DNA of 57,510 nucleotides, from NCBI GenBank assembly GCA_021813645.1, contig JAKAJW010000158.1, forward strand, positions 1 through 57,510, in the 5' to 3' direction. This document shows positions 7,476-15,293 of this stretch, one piece after another; within the stretch, counting starts at the first letter, position 1, and each line of letters opens with the position of its first letter. The DNA is from Pseudomonadota bacterium. GTDB taxonomy: Bacteria; Pseudomonadota; Alphaproteobacteria; Rhodobacterales; Rhodobacteraceae. The notes beneath the pieces were generated by a model that had not been told where the DNA came from, ran no database searches, and was given only the letters and a program-made list of their open reading frames with translations. A program made the position numbers and the translations under genes.

Positions 7476-8420
7476 ATGGCACGCGCCCAGGGGGCGCGGG
7501 CGCTGATGGCGCTTGCGTTCGAGACGACCTATGGAACGCCGCCCGCGGGCGGCTTCACCCGCATGCCCTTCGCCAGCACCTCGCTCGGCGCGGAGCAGCC
7601 GCTCCTGAACTCGGAGCTTCTCGGCTACGGCCGCGATCCGCTGGCACCGATCAAGGACGCGGTCACGGCCGACGGCGACGTCGTGGTGCCGATCGATGCC
7701 ACGACCTTCGGCTTCTGGCTGAAAGCCGCCTTTGGGGATCCGGTGACAAGCGGCGTGGCGCCCGGGCCCTTCACCCACGAGTTCCGCTCCGGCGCCTGGG
7801 ACCTGCCGTCCCTGTCTATCGAGACGGCGATGCCGGAGGTGCCGCGCTTTGCGATGTACTCGGGATGCATGCTCGACCAACTGACCTGGCAGATGCAGCG
7901 GTCGGGGCTGCTGACGGCGACCGCGAAGCTGGTGGCGCAGGGTGAAACGTCGGCGACGGTCAGCGCCGCCGGGGCGCCGGCCGCGCTGGACCTGAAGCGC
8001 TTCGGTCACTTCAACGGACAGGTCGCCCGCAACGGGACCACCCTCGGCAATGTCGTCTCGGCCGAGATCACCTATGCCAACAACCTCGACCGCATCGAGA
8101 CGATCCGGAGCGATGGCCGGATTGACGGCGCCGACCCGTCCATCGCGGCGCTGACCGGCAAGATCGAGGTGCGTTTCGCCGACAGCATGCTTGTCGACCA
8201 GGCGCTGGACGGCACGGCTTGCGAACTGGAATTCGGCTACGCGCTGCCATCCGGCGAGAGCTTCACCTTCACCGTCCACGCCGTCTACTTGCCACGCCCG
8301 CGGATCGAGATTTCCGGGCCGCAGGGCGTGCAGGCGAGCTTCGACTGGCAGGCTGCGCAGGACGCCATGGGCCGGATGTGCACCGCAACCCTCGTCAACG
8401 ATGTGGAGACCTACGCCTGA
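7476..8420 (+). CDS. Phage tail tube protein
   Basis: This 314-aa protein has the make-up of siphophage tail tube subunits (Phage_tube_2 type): an N-terminal FETTYGTPPAGGFTRMPF, repeated beta-hairpins, GAWDLPSLSIETAMPEVPRF, and a C-terminal Ig-like or tube strand set ending FDWQAAQDAMGRMCTATLVNDVETYA. Its hexamers stack into the tail tube around the tape measure protein. It is preceded by AACAGGAGAAG and its TGA overlaps the ATG of the next gene, so expression is coupled to the tail chaperone. Confidence 0.85.
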   Translation: MARAQGARALMALAFETTYGTPPAGGFTRMPFASTSLGAEQPLLNSELLGYGRDPLAPIKDAVTADGDVVVPIDATTFGFWLKAAFGDPVTSGVAPGPFTHEFRSGAWDLPSLSIETAMPEVPRFAMYSGCMLDQLTWQMQRSGLLTATAKLVAQGETSATVSAAGAPAALDLKRFGHFNGQVARNGTTLGNVVSAEITYANNLDRIETIRSDGRIDGADPSIAALTGKIEVRFADSMLVDQALDGTACELEFGYALPSGESFTFTVHAVYLPRPRIEISGPQGVQASFDWQAAQDAMGRMCTATLVNDVETYA

Positions 8421-8857
8421 TGCTGACCCTTGACCTCACCAATACCCCGCGCTGGCACGACCTCGTGCCGGGCGTGCGGATGCAGCTGCGCCCGCTCACC
8501 ACCGCCCTTATGGTGGCGACGCGCGCCGACCACGCGGTGGAAGCCGTGCCCGCGGCCGCCTCGGACGAGGAACGCGCACTGGCCTTCGCCAAGGCCCTCG
8601 CCCGCCGGGCGGTGCTCGCCTGGGACGGGATCGGCGGTGCCGATGGCAATCCCATCGACCCGAGCCCGGAGGCGATCGACGCCGCGCTCGACGTCTGGCC
8701 GCTCTTCGAGGCCTTCCAGCTCGGCTATGTCTCGAAAGGTCTGCTGCTGGAACAGGAAAAAAACGCCTCCGCGCCCTTGCCGAGTGGTCCTTCGGCGGGG
8801 GCGACGGCTACTGCACAGCCTGCCCGCAGACCTGCCCGGACTGCCCCGCGCGGCTGA
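8420..8857 (+). CDS. Tail assembly chaperone, short form (gpG-like)
   Basis: The ATG at 8420 overlaps the tail tube stop, giving 145 aa. Residues 1-115 look like a tail chaperone (LTNTPRWHDLVPGVRMQLRPLTTALM, then AFAKALARRAVLAWDGIGG, ending with LFEAFQLGYVSKGLLLEQEKN). After residue 115 the reading frame turns into low-complexity Pro/Ala/Arg sequence, while the -1 frame carries a well-formed domain. This is the arrangement of lambda G/GT, where a programmed -1 shift makes a longer chaperone. The chaperones coat the tape measure before tube polymerisation. Confidence 0.8.
   Translation: MLTLDLTNTPRWHDLVPGVRMQLRPLTTALMVATRADHAVEAVPAAASDEERALAFAKALARRAVLAWDGIGGADGNPIDPSPEAIDAALDVWPLFEAFQLGYVSKGLLLEQEKNASAPLPSGPSAGATATAQPARRPARTAPRG
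8758..8764 (+). other. Probable programmed -1 frameshift site A AAA AAC
   Basis: In the reading frame set by the ATG at 8420, codons 8759 (AAA) and 8762 (AAC) with base 8758 form the heptamer A AAA AAC, a textbook X XXY YYZ slippery site. A slip continues at 8764 into a frame that stays open to the TGA at 9097-9099. No ATG in that frame lies early enough to express the domain independently, which makes the shift the likely route. Confidence 0.8.
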
Positions 8858-9099
8858 ACCAGCCCGCGACGTGGGAGGGCTGGCAGGTCTGGGACCTCGC
8901 CGGGCGCCTCGGCGGTCAGCTCCGGGTGGCGCCTGGCGCGGTGATCGGCTGGGACATGGGCGCCGCGCTGGCGCTGGCCGCGGCGTTGGGCGTGCCGGTC
9001 CTCGCGGCGGCAGAACTCCTGCCGGTCATCGAGGCGGCGATGGTCACTAAACTCAACGAACAGAGCGGATCAGGCGGCCTGGAGGGGTGTGATGTCTGA
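8764..9099 (+). CDS. Tail chaperone extension reached by -1 frameshift (gpT-like)
   Basis: The -1 frame after the slippery site encodes 111 residues beginning RLRALAEWSFGGGDGY. It has four cysteines in C-T-A-C-P-Q-T-C-P-D-C, a possible metal-binding knuckle, then ATWEGWQVWDLAGRLGGQLR and a hydrophobic GAALALAAALGVPV segment. Codon usage follows the rest of the module, unlike the low-complexity zero frame. The fused product, from 8420 to 9099, would be about 226 aa and correspond to lambda gpGT, whose T part recruits tail tube subunits. Its last 30 bases overlap the 3' end of convergent higA. The only internal ATG would give 48 residues or fewer. Confidence 0.75.
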   Translation, partial: RLRALAEWSFGGGDGYCTACPQTCPDCPARLNQPATWEGWQVWDLAGRLGGQLRVAPGAVIGWDMGAALALAAALGVPVLAAAELLPVIEAAMVTKLNEQSGSGGLEGCDV

Positions 9100-9360
9100 G
9101 ACATCGACGGTCTCGCGGGCGCGGGCGATATCCCAGGCGCGCTGCAGGTTCATCCAGTATTCCGGCGTGGTGCCAAAGAACTTCGCGAGCCGCATCGCGC
9201 TGTCCACGGTGAGCGCGGTCTCGCCCTTCACCAGGCGTTCGATCCGCGTGCGGGGAACATGCAGATGCCTGGCAAGGGCAATCGGGCTCATCCCCAGGGG
9301 GTCAAGATACAGCTCCGCCAGAACTTCGCCAGGGTGAGAAGGGTTCTTCATCAGTGTCAT
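9070..9360 (-). CDS. higA: HigA antitoxin
   Basis: The ATG at 9360 gives 96 aa. The sequence follows the HigA pattern closely: NPSHPGEVLAELYLDPLGMS, LARHLHVPRTRIERLVKGE, then AMRLAKFFGTTPEYWMNLQ. Residues about 20-75 are an Xre-type helix-turn-helix that binds the operon promoter; HigA also traps the HigB toxin. It lies 11 bases behind higB. The order toxin-first is the usual higBA arrangement. The end overlaps the frameshift product of the tail chaperone on the other strand. Confidence 0.92.
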   Translation of the reverse strand: MTLMKNPSHPGEVLAELYLDPLGMSPIALARHLHVPRTRIERLVKGETALTVDSAMRLAKFFGTTPEYWMNLQRAWDIARARETVDVSDITPLQAA

Positions 9361-9371
9361 CTCGCGCCCTT

Positions 9372-9653
9372 TCAATGATAGTCGACGATCTCGACATCGG
9401 CCGGCCCCTGATCGGTCCACACGAAGCAGATGCGCCACTGGCCGCCCACCCGCACCGAGTGCTGCCCCGCCCGGTCGCCCTTCAGTTCCTCGAGATGATT
9501 GCCCGGTGGAAACCGGAGATCTTCGAGGACCACGGCGGCATCGAGTGCCGACAGCATCGCCCGCGTTCGCTTGACCAGGTCGGCCGGGAAACCCTTGCCG
9601 AACCGGTCTTCCACCGCGTTCGCCGCGAGCTTGCCCTTCGTGCTGACGATCAT
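9372..9653 (-). CDS. higB: HigB toxin, ribosome-dependent mRNA interferase
   Basis: Starting at ATG 9653 the protein has 93 aa, the normal HigB/RelE length. Diagnostic segments are DLVKRTRAMLSALDAA, FPPGNHLEELKGDRAGQHSV and VGGQWRICFVW, with the basic residues and terminal strand of RelE-fold RNases that cut mRNA in the ribosomal A site. It is the first gene of the pair, with a perfect palindrome just upstream. The pair sits between the tail chaperone and tape measure genes and is opposite in direction to both, so it is cargo carried by the prophage. Confidence 0.92.
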   Translation of the reverse strand: MIVSTKGKLAANAVEDRFGKGFPADLVKRTRAMLSALDAAVVLEDLRFPPGNHLEELKGDRAGQHSVRVGGQWRICFVWTDQGPADVEIVDYH

Positions 9654-9661
9654 GTTGCTAT

Positions 9662-9678
9662 GTATCACGCCGTGATAC
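9662..9678. promoter_or_regulatory. Probable HigA operator
   Basis: GTATCACG-C-CGTGATAC is a perfect palindrome of eight-base arms around one base, nine bases upstream of the higB start codon. Operators of this shape and position are usual for autoregulated higBA operons. Confidence 0.6.
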
Positions 9679-9743
9679 GTCACACAAGGGGTCTGGCGCG
9701 GCGTGCGCTCCGCTGACCCTTCCTTCATCAGGAACCTGACCCA

Positions 9744-12239
9744 ATGGCTGAAAAGCGCGTCTCTGTTCGCCTTGCCGCGGTGGGCGGCCGGCAGGTGCGG
9801 GCCGAGCTCGAGGGCATCGGCACGGCCGGGGCCAAGGGCTTCGGTCGGCTCTCGGCCGAGATGGAGGCGGCGAATGCCCGGCTGGCCGCATTCTCGCGGA
9901 AGGTGGCGATCGCTGCGGGTGCGGCGGTGGCGGCGGCTGCCGCGGCGGGCGTCGCAATGGTGCGCTCGGGGCTCGAGACGGTCGATGCGCAGGCCAAGCT
10001 CGCGCAGTCGCTCGGCACCACGGTGGCCTCGATCCAGGTCCTGGCGCGCGCGGGCGATCTTGCGGGCGTCGCGATGTCGGGGATCGAACAGGCGACGAAG
10101 GATCTCACGCGCCGGCTGAGCCAGGCGGCGGCAGGTGGCGGTCCTGCGGCGCAGGCGCTCGACCGGCTCGGGCTCTCCGCCAAGGGCCTGCTGGCCCTGC
10201 CGCTCGACGAACGGGTGGGCGCGATCAACGCGGCCATCGCGAAGTTCGTGCCGGTGGCCGAGCGCGCCGCGGTGGCAGGCCAGCTCTTCGGCGAGGAAGG
10301 CTCGATCGCGATGAGCCGGATCGACACGGCCACGCTGCGCCAGGCGACCGAGGACGTTACGGCCTTCGGGGTGGTGGTGTCCGAGCAGGATGCCGACCAG
10401 ATCGAACGGACGAACGACGCGATCTCGCGGCTCGGTCTCGTCTGGACCGGGCTCTCGAACCAGCTCGCCGTTGCCGCGGCCCCGGCGCTCGAGGCGGTGG
10501 CCAATGCGCTGGCGGCGCTCGCGAGCCGCACCGGCCCGCTCGGGATCGCGATCCGCGGCCTCTTCGACAACATCGGCTGGCTTCTCGCCTATGCCGGCGC
10601 TTTCGCCGCCGTCCTCGGCGGGCGCTGGGTCGCGGGGCTCGCCGCGGCGGCGCTGTCGGTCCGCGGGCTCGCGACCGCGCTCGTGGTGATGCGCGGGGCA
10701 CTGATCCGCACCGGCATCGGCGCGCTGATCGTCGGCGCGGGGGAACTCGTGTTCCAGTTCGCGCGCCTCGTGCAGGGCGCGGGCGGGTTCGGCGCGGCGC
10801 TCGGGCTTCTCGGCGATCTCGCCGCCGAGGTCTGGGACCGGCTTGGCAGCGGCGCCGGGGCTGTCGGCGCCACCGTGATGGCGGCGATGGCCGATCTTGA
10901 GGCCGGGATCGCCGATGCCCTGCAGGCGGCGCTCGAGGCGGTCACCGGCTTTGCCAATCGCACGATCCAGACCTTCGACGGCGCGCTGAAGGCCGTGGGC
11001 GCGCTCTGGGGCGCCTTGCCGGGGCTCATTGGCGATCTGGCCTTTCAGGCGGCCAATGCGCTCATCGCCGGGGTCGAGGCGATGCTGAACGGTGTCGTCT
11101 CGCGGATCAACGGCTTCGTCGGCGGGATCAATGCGGCCCTCGAGGCACTCGGCTCCGAGCGGCGGATCACGCTCCTGCCCGAGGTCGATCTCGGCCGGAT
11201 CGCGAACCGCTTCGAGGGTGCCGGCAAGGACGCCGCGGAAGCCGCCCGCACCGCCTTCGAGAGCGCCTTCGCGGCGGCCCCCCTGTCTGTGCCCGATCTC
11301 GGGCTAGGTGCCGCGGCCGACAGCGCGCGCGCCACGGCCGAGGGCTGGCGGCAGACGGCAGCGACACTCGGCGAGGCCGCCCGGGCGCCGCTTGCCTCGA
11401 TCGGCGCGCTGACGACCGCGCTCGATGCCGCCTCCGCTTCGGCGGACCGGCTCCTCGCTCCGAACCCGCCGCCCGGCAGCGGCACGACAGACGCGCTCGA
11501 CGCCGCCTCGTTCGCCGCGGGACGCGCTGGCAGGGCGATGAAGGGCGCGGCCGAGACGGCGAGCGCGGCCTGGAAAGCGGCGCAGGCGGCGCTCGAACGC
11601 ACGAAGGAAATCGCGCAAGGTCTGGTCGAGGACATCACCGGCCCCATCAAGGACGCGCTCAAGTCGGGCGAGATCAGCTGGCAGAGCTTCGCGGGCGCCA
11701 TCTCGGGGATCGCGCGGAACCTCGCGAACCGGCTGATCGACACGGCCTTCAAGCCGATCGAGGATGCGATCGTCCGCGCCTTCTCGGGGACCGGCACGGG
11801 TGGTGGCGGGGGCGGCCTCTTCGGCTGGCTCACCTCGGCGATCGGCGGCCTCTTCGGGATCGGCGGGGCCTACGCGAACGGCGGCGCCTTCGGACCAGGA
11901 GGCGAGATCACTGCCTTCGCGACGGGCGGCGTGCTTTCCGGCGGGATCGTCACGCGGCCGACGGTCTTCCCCTTTGCCCGAGGCATCGGGCTCATGGGCG
12001 AAGCCGGGCCCGAGGCGATCCTGCCCCTGCGCCGCGGCCCGGGCGGGCGGCTCGGGGTCGAGGCGGGCGGCGCCACGCCACCGGCCGCACCGGCGCAGGT
12101 TACCCCAACCGTGTCCGTCACCCCACGGATCGTCAACGTGCTCGACCCCGCGCTGGTCGGCGACTATCTCGCCACGCCTGCCGGCGAGAAGGCCATCGTC
12201 AACGTGATCCGCCGCAACCGGGGTGCCTTCGATGGCTGA
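9744..12239 (+). CDS. Tail tape measure protein
   Basis: At 831 aa this is the longest gene between the chaperone and the distal tail genes, and its Ala/Gly-rich helical sequence is that of a tape measure protein. It has an N-terminal helix-rich part (VSVRLAAVGGRQVRAELEGIG), a run of small-residue membrane-like segments around residues 60-75 and 270-340, and a C-terminal glycine-rich end with FARGIGLMGEAGPEAILPL, a signature of many siphophage tape measures. It sets tail length and is ejected ahead of DNA. The stop overlaps the start of the next gene by eight bases. Confidence 0.92.
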   Translation: MAEKRVSVRLAAVGGRQVRAELEGIGTAGAKGFGRLSAEMEAANARLAAFSRKVAIAAGAAVAAAAAAGVAMVRSGLETVDAQAKLAQSLGTTVASIQVLARAGDLAGVAMSGIEQATKDLTRRLSQAAAGGGPAAQALDRLGLSAKGLLALPLDERVGAINAAIAKFVPVAERAAVAGQLFGEEGSIAMSRIDTATLRQATEDVTAFGVVVSEQDADQIERTNDAISRLGLVWTGLSNQLAVAAAPALEAVANALAALASRTGPLGIAIRGLFDNIGWLLAYAGAFAAVLGGRWVAGLAAAALSVRGLATALVVMRGALIRTGIGALIVGAGELVFQFARLVQGAGGFGAALGLLGDLAAEVWDRLGSGAGAVGATVMAAMADLEAGIADALQAALEAVTGFANRTIQTFDGALKAVGALWGALPGLIGDLAFQAANALIAGVEAMLNGVVSRINGFVGGINAALEALGSERRITLLPEVDLGRIANRFEGAGKDAAEAARTAFESAFAAAPLSVPDLGLGAAADSARATAEGWRQTAATLGEAARAPLASIGALTTALDAASASADRLLAPNPPPGSGTTDALDAASFAAGRAGRAMKGAAETASAAWKAAQAALERTKEIAQGLVEDITGPIKDALKSGEISWQSFAGAISGIARNLANRLIDTAFKPIEDAIVRAFSGTGTGGGGGGLFGWLTSAIGGLFGIGGAYANGGAFGPGGEITAFATGGVLSGGIVTRPTVFPFARGIGLMGEAGPEAILPLRRGPGGRLGVEAGGATPPAAPAQVTPTVSVTPRIVNVLDPALVGDYLATPAGEKAIVNVIRRNRGAFDG

Positions 12240-13908
12240 GCTCTGGCCCTTCGCCGCCCATGGCCCCGTCGGCGAGGTTCTGGAATGGCGCACGGATGTG
12301 CTGCAATCGGCGGCCGCCGAACAGCGCCTCGCGCTCCGCGCCGCCCCGCACGAGACGCTGACCCTGACCCACCGGCTCGACGCCGCGGGGCTGGCGCAGG
12401 CGCTTGCCATCGCCCGCCGAGGCATGGGATCGGACTGGATCGTGCCGCTCTGGCAGATGGCAGCGCGGACGGTGTCTGACCCGCAGGCGGGCGACACCAC
12501 GCTCGCTGTGGATACCCTTTCGGCCGACTACCGCGCCCCGGGATTTGCCGTCCTCGCGACAGCGGGCGGCCCGGCGCAACTCGTCGAGATCGCTGCGGTG
12601 CGCCCGGACGGCCTCGATCTCGCCGCCCCGCTGCCGGCGGGCCTTGTGGCCCCCGTCGTCGCCCCGGCCCGCGCCGGCCGCCTCCTGGCCCCGCTCGACA
12701 TCTCCCGCACCCGGGCGGGGCTCGCGACGGTCACCGCGCGGTTCCTGCTGGGCGATCCCGCTGATCTCTCGGGGCTGCGCGGCACCGCGCTCTATGTCGC
12801 CATCGACACCAGCGGGTCGATGGCCGGGACCAAGATCGCCGCCGCCGTCGCCGCGGTGCAGGCGCTTCTGGGCGAACTCGGCGCCAGCGTGCCGCCAGTC
12901 CTGCGGAACGACCTCTGCCTCGTCCTCTGGAATGCCACCGTCTCGGGCATGGAGATCCGCCGCGACGCGGACCAGGCCGATTGCGCGGCGCTCGCCGCCT
13001 GGCTTGCCGCCTCGGCCGCAGCCGGTGGCGGCACCGACTTCGCCGTGGCGCTCGGACCGGCGCCCGACTTCTTCGCGGGCGCGGGGACCAAGCGGCGGGT
13101 GATGCTGTTCCTGACCGATGGCGAGCCCTCGCCGACAAGTTCGGCTGCGGCGGCGGTGGCGCTGCGCGATACGATCGCCGACCTCGAGGTCTTCGGCTTC
13201 AACATCGAGCTCGCCAACACGACCTGGACGGCGATGCTCGACACCACGCCCAGCGACGGCGTGCCGGTCATCGCCCCGGGCGACACTGGGGCGCTGCGGG
13301 ACACCCTTCTCGGCGCGCTCTTCGGCCTGCCACGGCATCTGGGCCATGACGTGCTGATCGACCCGAGCCTCCTGCGGCAGCCGCTGGCGGAGACACTGGC
13401 GCACCCCGTCGAGGCGGTCGAGAGCGGACTCGGGCCTGTCGCCTTCGAGCCGCTGCGCGATCTTGTCGCCCGGGGATCGATGATCACCCTGAAGGACCGG
13501 CGCCCCGCCGCCGCCTGGACCCGGCGGCGCTGGCTGCATCGCCTCCGCGGTCGCACCGGCGCCTTCTGGCTGCCGAGCTGGGGCCGGGAACTGACCCTGC
13601 TGGCCCCGGCCGCGCCGGGCGATACCGAGCTGCTCGTCGCCGCCGGTCTCGATCCCGCCGAGTGGCTCGGCCGGTCGGTGCTCTTCGATCTGCCGGACGG
13701 GCCGCTGATCCGGAGCATCACCGCCGCCATCTACGACGCGCTCGGGCTCCGTCTGACCGTCGGCGCACTCGACCGGGCGCTGCCGGTGACGACGCCCGGC
13801 CATCTCCTGACGCTCTCCCGCCTCGACACCGACCGGATCGAGATCGACCACCGGCCAGGCGGCGCCGAGCTGAGCCTCGCCACGCTCGAAGCCCCGGACC
13901 CGGTCTGA
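12232..13908 (+). CDS. Distal tail protein with internal von Willebrand A domain
   Basis: Starting at ATG 12232 gives 558 aa; a GTG nine bases upstream is an alternative. The first 180 residues resemble distal tail proteins of Rhodobacterales phages (ELWPFAAHGPVGEVLEWRTD, WIVPLWQM). Residues about 185-370 form a VWA domain: YVAIDTSGSMAG contains the D-x-S-x-S motif, GGGTDF and LFLTDGEPS supply the other two metal-site elements. The C-terminal 190 residues return to tail-like sequence with WLPSWGRELTL and an IEIDHRPGG end. So a metal-dependent adhesion module is inserted into a tail-tip protein. It could bind a host surface ligand; that role is inference. Confidence 0.8.
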   Translation: MAELWPFAAHGPVGEVLEWRTDVLQSAAAEQRLALRAAPHETLTLTHRLDAAGLAQALAIARRGMGSDWIVPLWQMAARTVSDPQAGDTTLAVDTLSADYRAPGFAVLATAGGPAQLVEIAAVRPDGLDLAAPLPAGLVAPVVAPARAGRLLAPLDISRTRAGLATVTARFLLGDPADLSGLRGTALYVAIDTSGSMAGTKIAAAVAAVQALLGELGASVPPVLRNDLCLVLWNATVSGMEIRRDADQADCAALAAWLAASAAAGGGTDFAVALGPAPDFFAGAGTKRRVMLFLTDGEPSPTSSAAAAVALRDTIADLEVFGFNIELANTTWTAMLDTTPSDGVPVIAPGDTGALRDTLLGALFGLPRHLGHDVLIDPSLLRQPLAETLAHPVEAVESGLGPVAFEPLRDLVARGSMITLKDRRPAAAWTRRRWLHRLRGRTGAFWLPSWGRELTLLAPAAPGDTELLVAAGLDPAEWLGRSVLFDLPDGPLIRSITAAIYDALGLRLTVGALDRALPVTTPGHLLTLSRLDTDRIEIDHRPGGAELSLATLEAPDPV

Positions 13909-13944
13909 GCCGACAGCCCGCGACGACAAGGAACCCGCCTCGAC

Positions 13945-14796
13945 ATGCCAACTTACGACGATCTCGAGACATCGACCGCCGAGGGGCGGCCGTTCTTTCT
14001 TTACCGCTTCGCCGAAGGGAGCGACCTCTGGCGCTTCACCAGCCGGGCCACGGACTGGGTGGTGCCCGCGGGCACGCTGGCCGACGAGGCGGGCGCGATG
14101 ACCTGGACCGCATCGCCCCTCTCCCACGGCAATGTCGTCCAGAGCGGCGATCCGCGCCGGGTGGACCTTGCACTGACCTTTCCCTTGTCCGATCCCTTCG
14201 CCCGGCGCTGGCTCGGGCCCCGCGGCGGGACCGTCACCACGCTCACGATCTTCCGCGGCCACGAGCAGGTGCCGGGCGAGCTTGTCGCGCACTGGAAGGG
14301 CCGGATCGTCTCGGCGCGCGTCGAGGGGGTGCGGATCACGCTGCAGGCGGAGTCGCTCTTCACCGCGCTCCGCCGCCAGGGCGTGCGTGCCCGCTACCAG
14401 CGGCTCTGTCGCCATGTGCTCTATGCCGGCGGCTGCCGGCTCGCCCTCGCGGACTTCCTCGTGCCCGCGACGGTCACCGCCCGCGCCGGGCTGACCCTGA
14501 CGGTGCCGGAGGCAGCGGCCCGCCCCGATGGCTGGTACCGCGGCGGCATCCTGCGCCATGCCGGAGTGCCGGGCTTCGTGGTCGGGCATGCGGGCACAAG
14601 CCTGACGCTTGCGGGCCTGATGCCCGGACTGGAAGCGGCGGTGGATGCGGGCACCGGGCCTGTCGCCATCGAGATCGCCCCCGGCTGCGATCTGCGCCGC
14701 GACACCTGTGCGGGCCGGTTCGGCAACCTTCTGAACTTCGGCGGCTTTCCGGACATCCCGGGCCGCAATCCCTTCGGCGGCAGCAGTATCGTCTGA
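13945..14796 (+). CDS. Tail hub protein, DUF2163 plus BR0599 domain
   Basis: The 283-aa product has an N-terminal DUF2163-like domain (RPFFLYRFAEGSDLWRFTS) and a C-terminal BR0599-type domain ending FGGFPDIPGRNPFGGSS. Four cysteines, two in RLCRHVLYAGGCR and two in GCDLRRDTCAGRF, match those that hold an iron-sulfur cluster in hub proteins of gene transfer agents and related siphophages. It would form part of the baseplate hub at the tail tip. Start at ATG 13945, 36 bases behind the VWA-containing gene. Confidence 0.85.
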   Translation: MPTYDDLETSTAEGRPFFLYRFAEGSDLWRFTSRATDWVVPAGTLADEAGAMTWTASPLSHGNVVQSGDPRRVDLALTFPLSDPFARRWLGPRGGTVTTLTIFRGHEQVPGELVAHWKGRIVSARVEGVRITLQAESLFTALRRQGVRARYQRLCRHVLYAGGCRLALADFLVPATVTARAGLTLTVPEAAARPDGWYRGGILRHAGVPGFVVGHAGTSLTLAGLMPGLEAAVDAGTGPVAIEIAPGCDLRRDTCAGRFGNLLNFGGFPDIPGRNPFGGSSIV

Positions 14797-14823
14797 CCCG
14801 CTCCTCCCTGACGGACTCCCCCC

Positions 14824-15072
14824 ATGGTCTGGAACTTCCTCGTCCAGATCGTCGCGAGCCTCGTGCTCACGGCGATCTCCTATGTGCTGGCCCCGCGGCC
14901 GAAGACCACGCCGCCCAAGGCCGCGGGGCTCGACGACCTCACCCTGCCGACGGCCGAGGAGGGCCGGGCGATTCCGGTCGTCTTCGGCACGGTGCTCCTG
15001 CGCGGCGCCAATGTGGTCTGGGCCGGTGATCTGAAGGTCGATCCGATCCGCAAATCCGGAGGCAAGAAGTAA
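14824..15072 (+). CDS. Small membrane-anchored tail assembly protein
   Basis: This 82-aa protein starts with a hydrophobic segment (VWNFLVQIVASLVLTAISYVLA) followed by a Pro/Lys stretch and GRAIPVVFGTVLLRGANVVWAGDL. The latter is shared with the beginning of lambdoid tail tip proteins, in which V-x-x-G-x-x-x-x-x-G-N-x-W-x-G-D is conserved. It probably acts at the tail tip or during its assembly. Its TAA overlaps the ATG of the next gene. Confidence 0.6.
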   Translation: MVWNFLVQIVASLVLTAISYVLAPRPKTTPPKAAGLDDLTLPTAEEGRAIPVVFGTVLLRGANVVWAGDLKVDPIRKSGGKK

Positions 15073-15293
15073 TGACCCGCGTCACCGTCCAGGACCTGCG
15101 CGCCTCCCGGCTCTGCTTTCAGGGCGCGCGGCCCTGGTTCCGCCGCCACGGGCTCGACTGGCAGGCCTTCCTCGCCACCGGGCTTGACGCCGAGGTGCTG
15201 CGCGCCACTGGCGATGCGCTGGCGTTGCGGGTGATCGCCATCGCCGAGGCGCGCGAGGCGGCAGAAGCCGGGCGGGAGCCCAGCAATGGGTAG
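15072..15293 (+). CDS. Small conserved phage tail-region protein
   Basis: The 73-aa product begins MTRVTVQDLRASRLCFQGARPWFRRHGLDWQ and is predicted to be mostly helical. Short proteins with a CxxGxRxFFxRHGLDW-like motif occur between hub and J-like genes in Rhodobacterales prophages. Function is unknown. It is coupled at both ends: the start overlaps the previous stop and its stop lies inside the next gene's first codons. Confidence 0.65.
   Translation: MTRVTVQDLRASRLCFQGARPWFRRHGLDWQAFLATGLDAEVLRATGDALALRVIAIAEAREAAEAGREPSNG

Noticed and set aside
12199..14589. A 796-codon open frame on the minus strand
   Set aside because: Antisense shadow of the VWA tail protein and hub genes.
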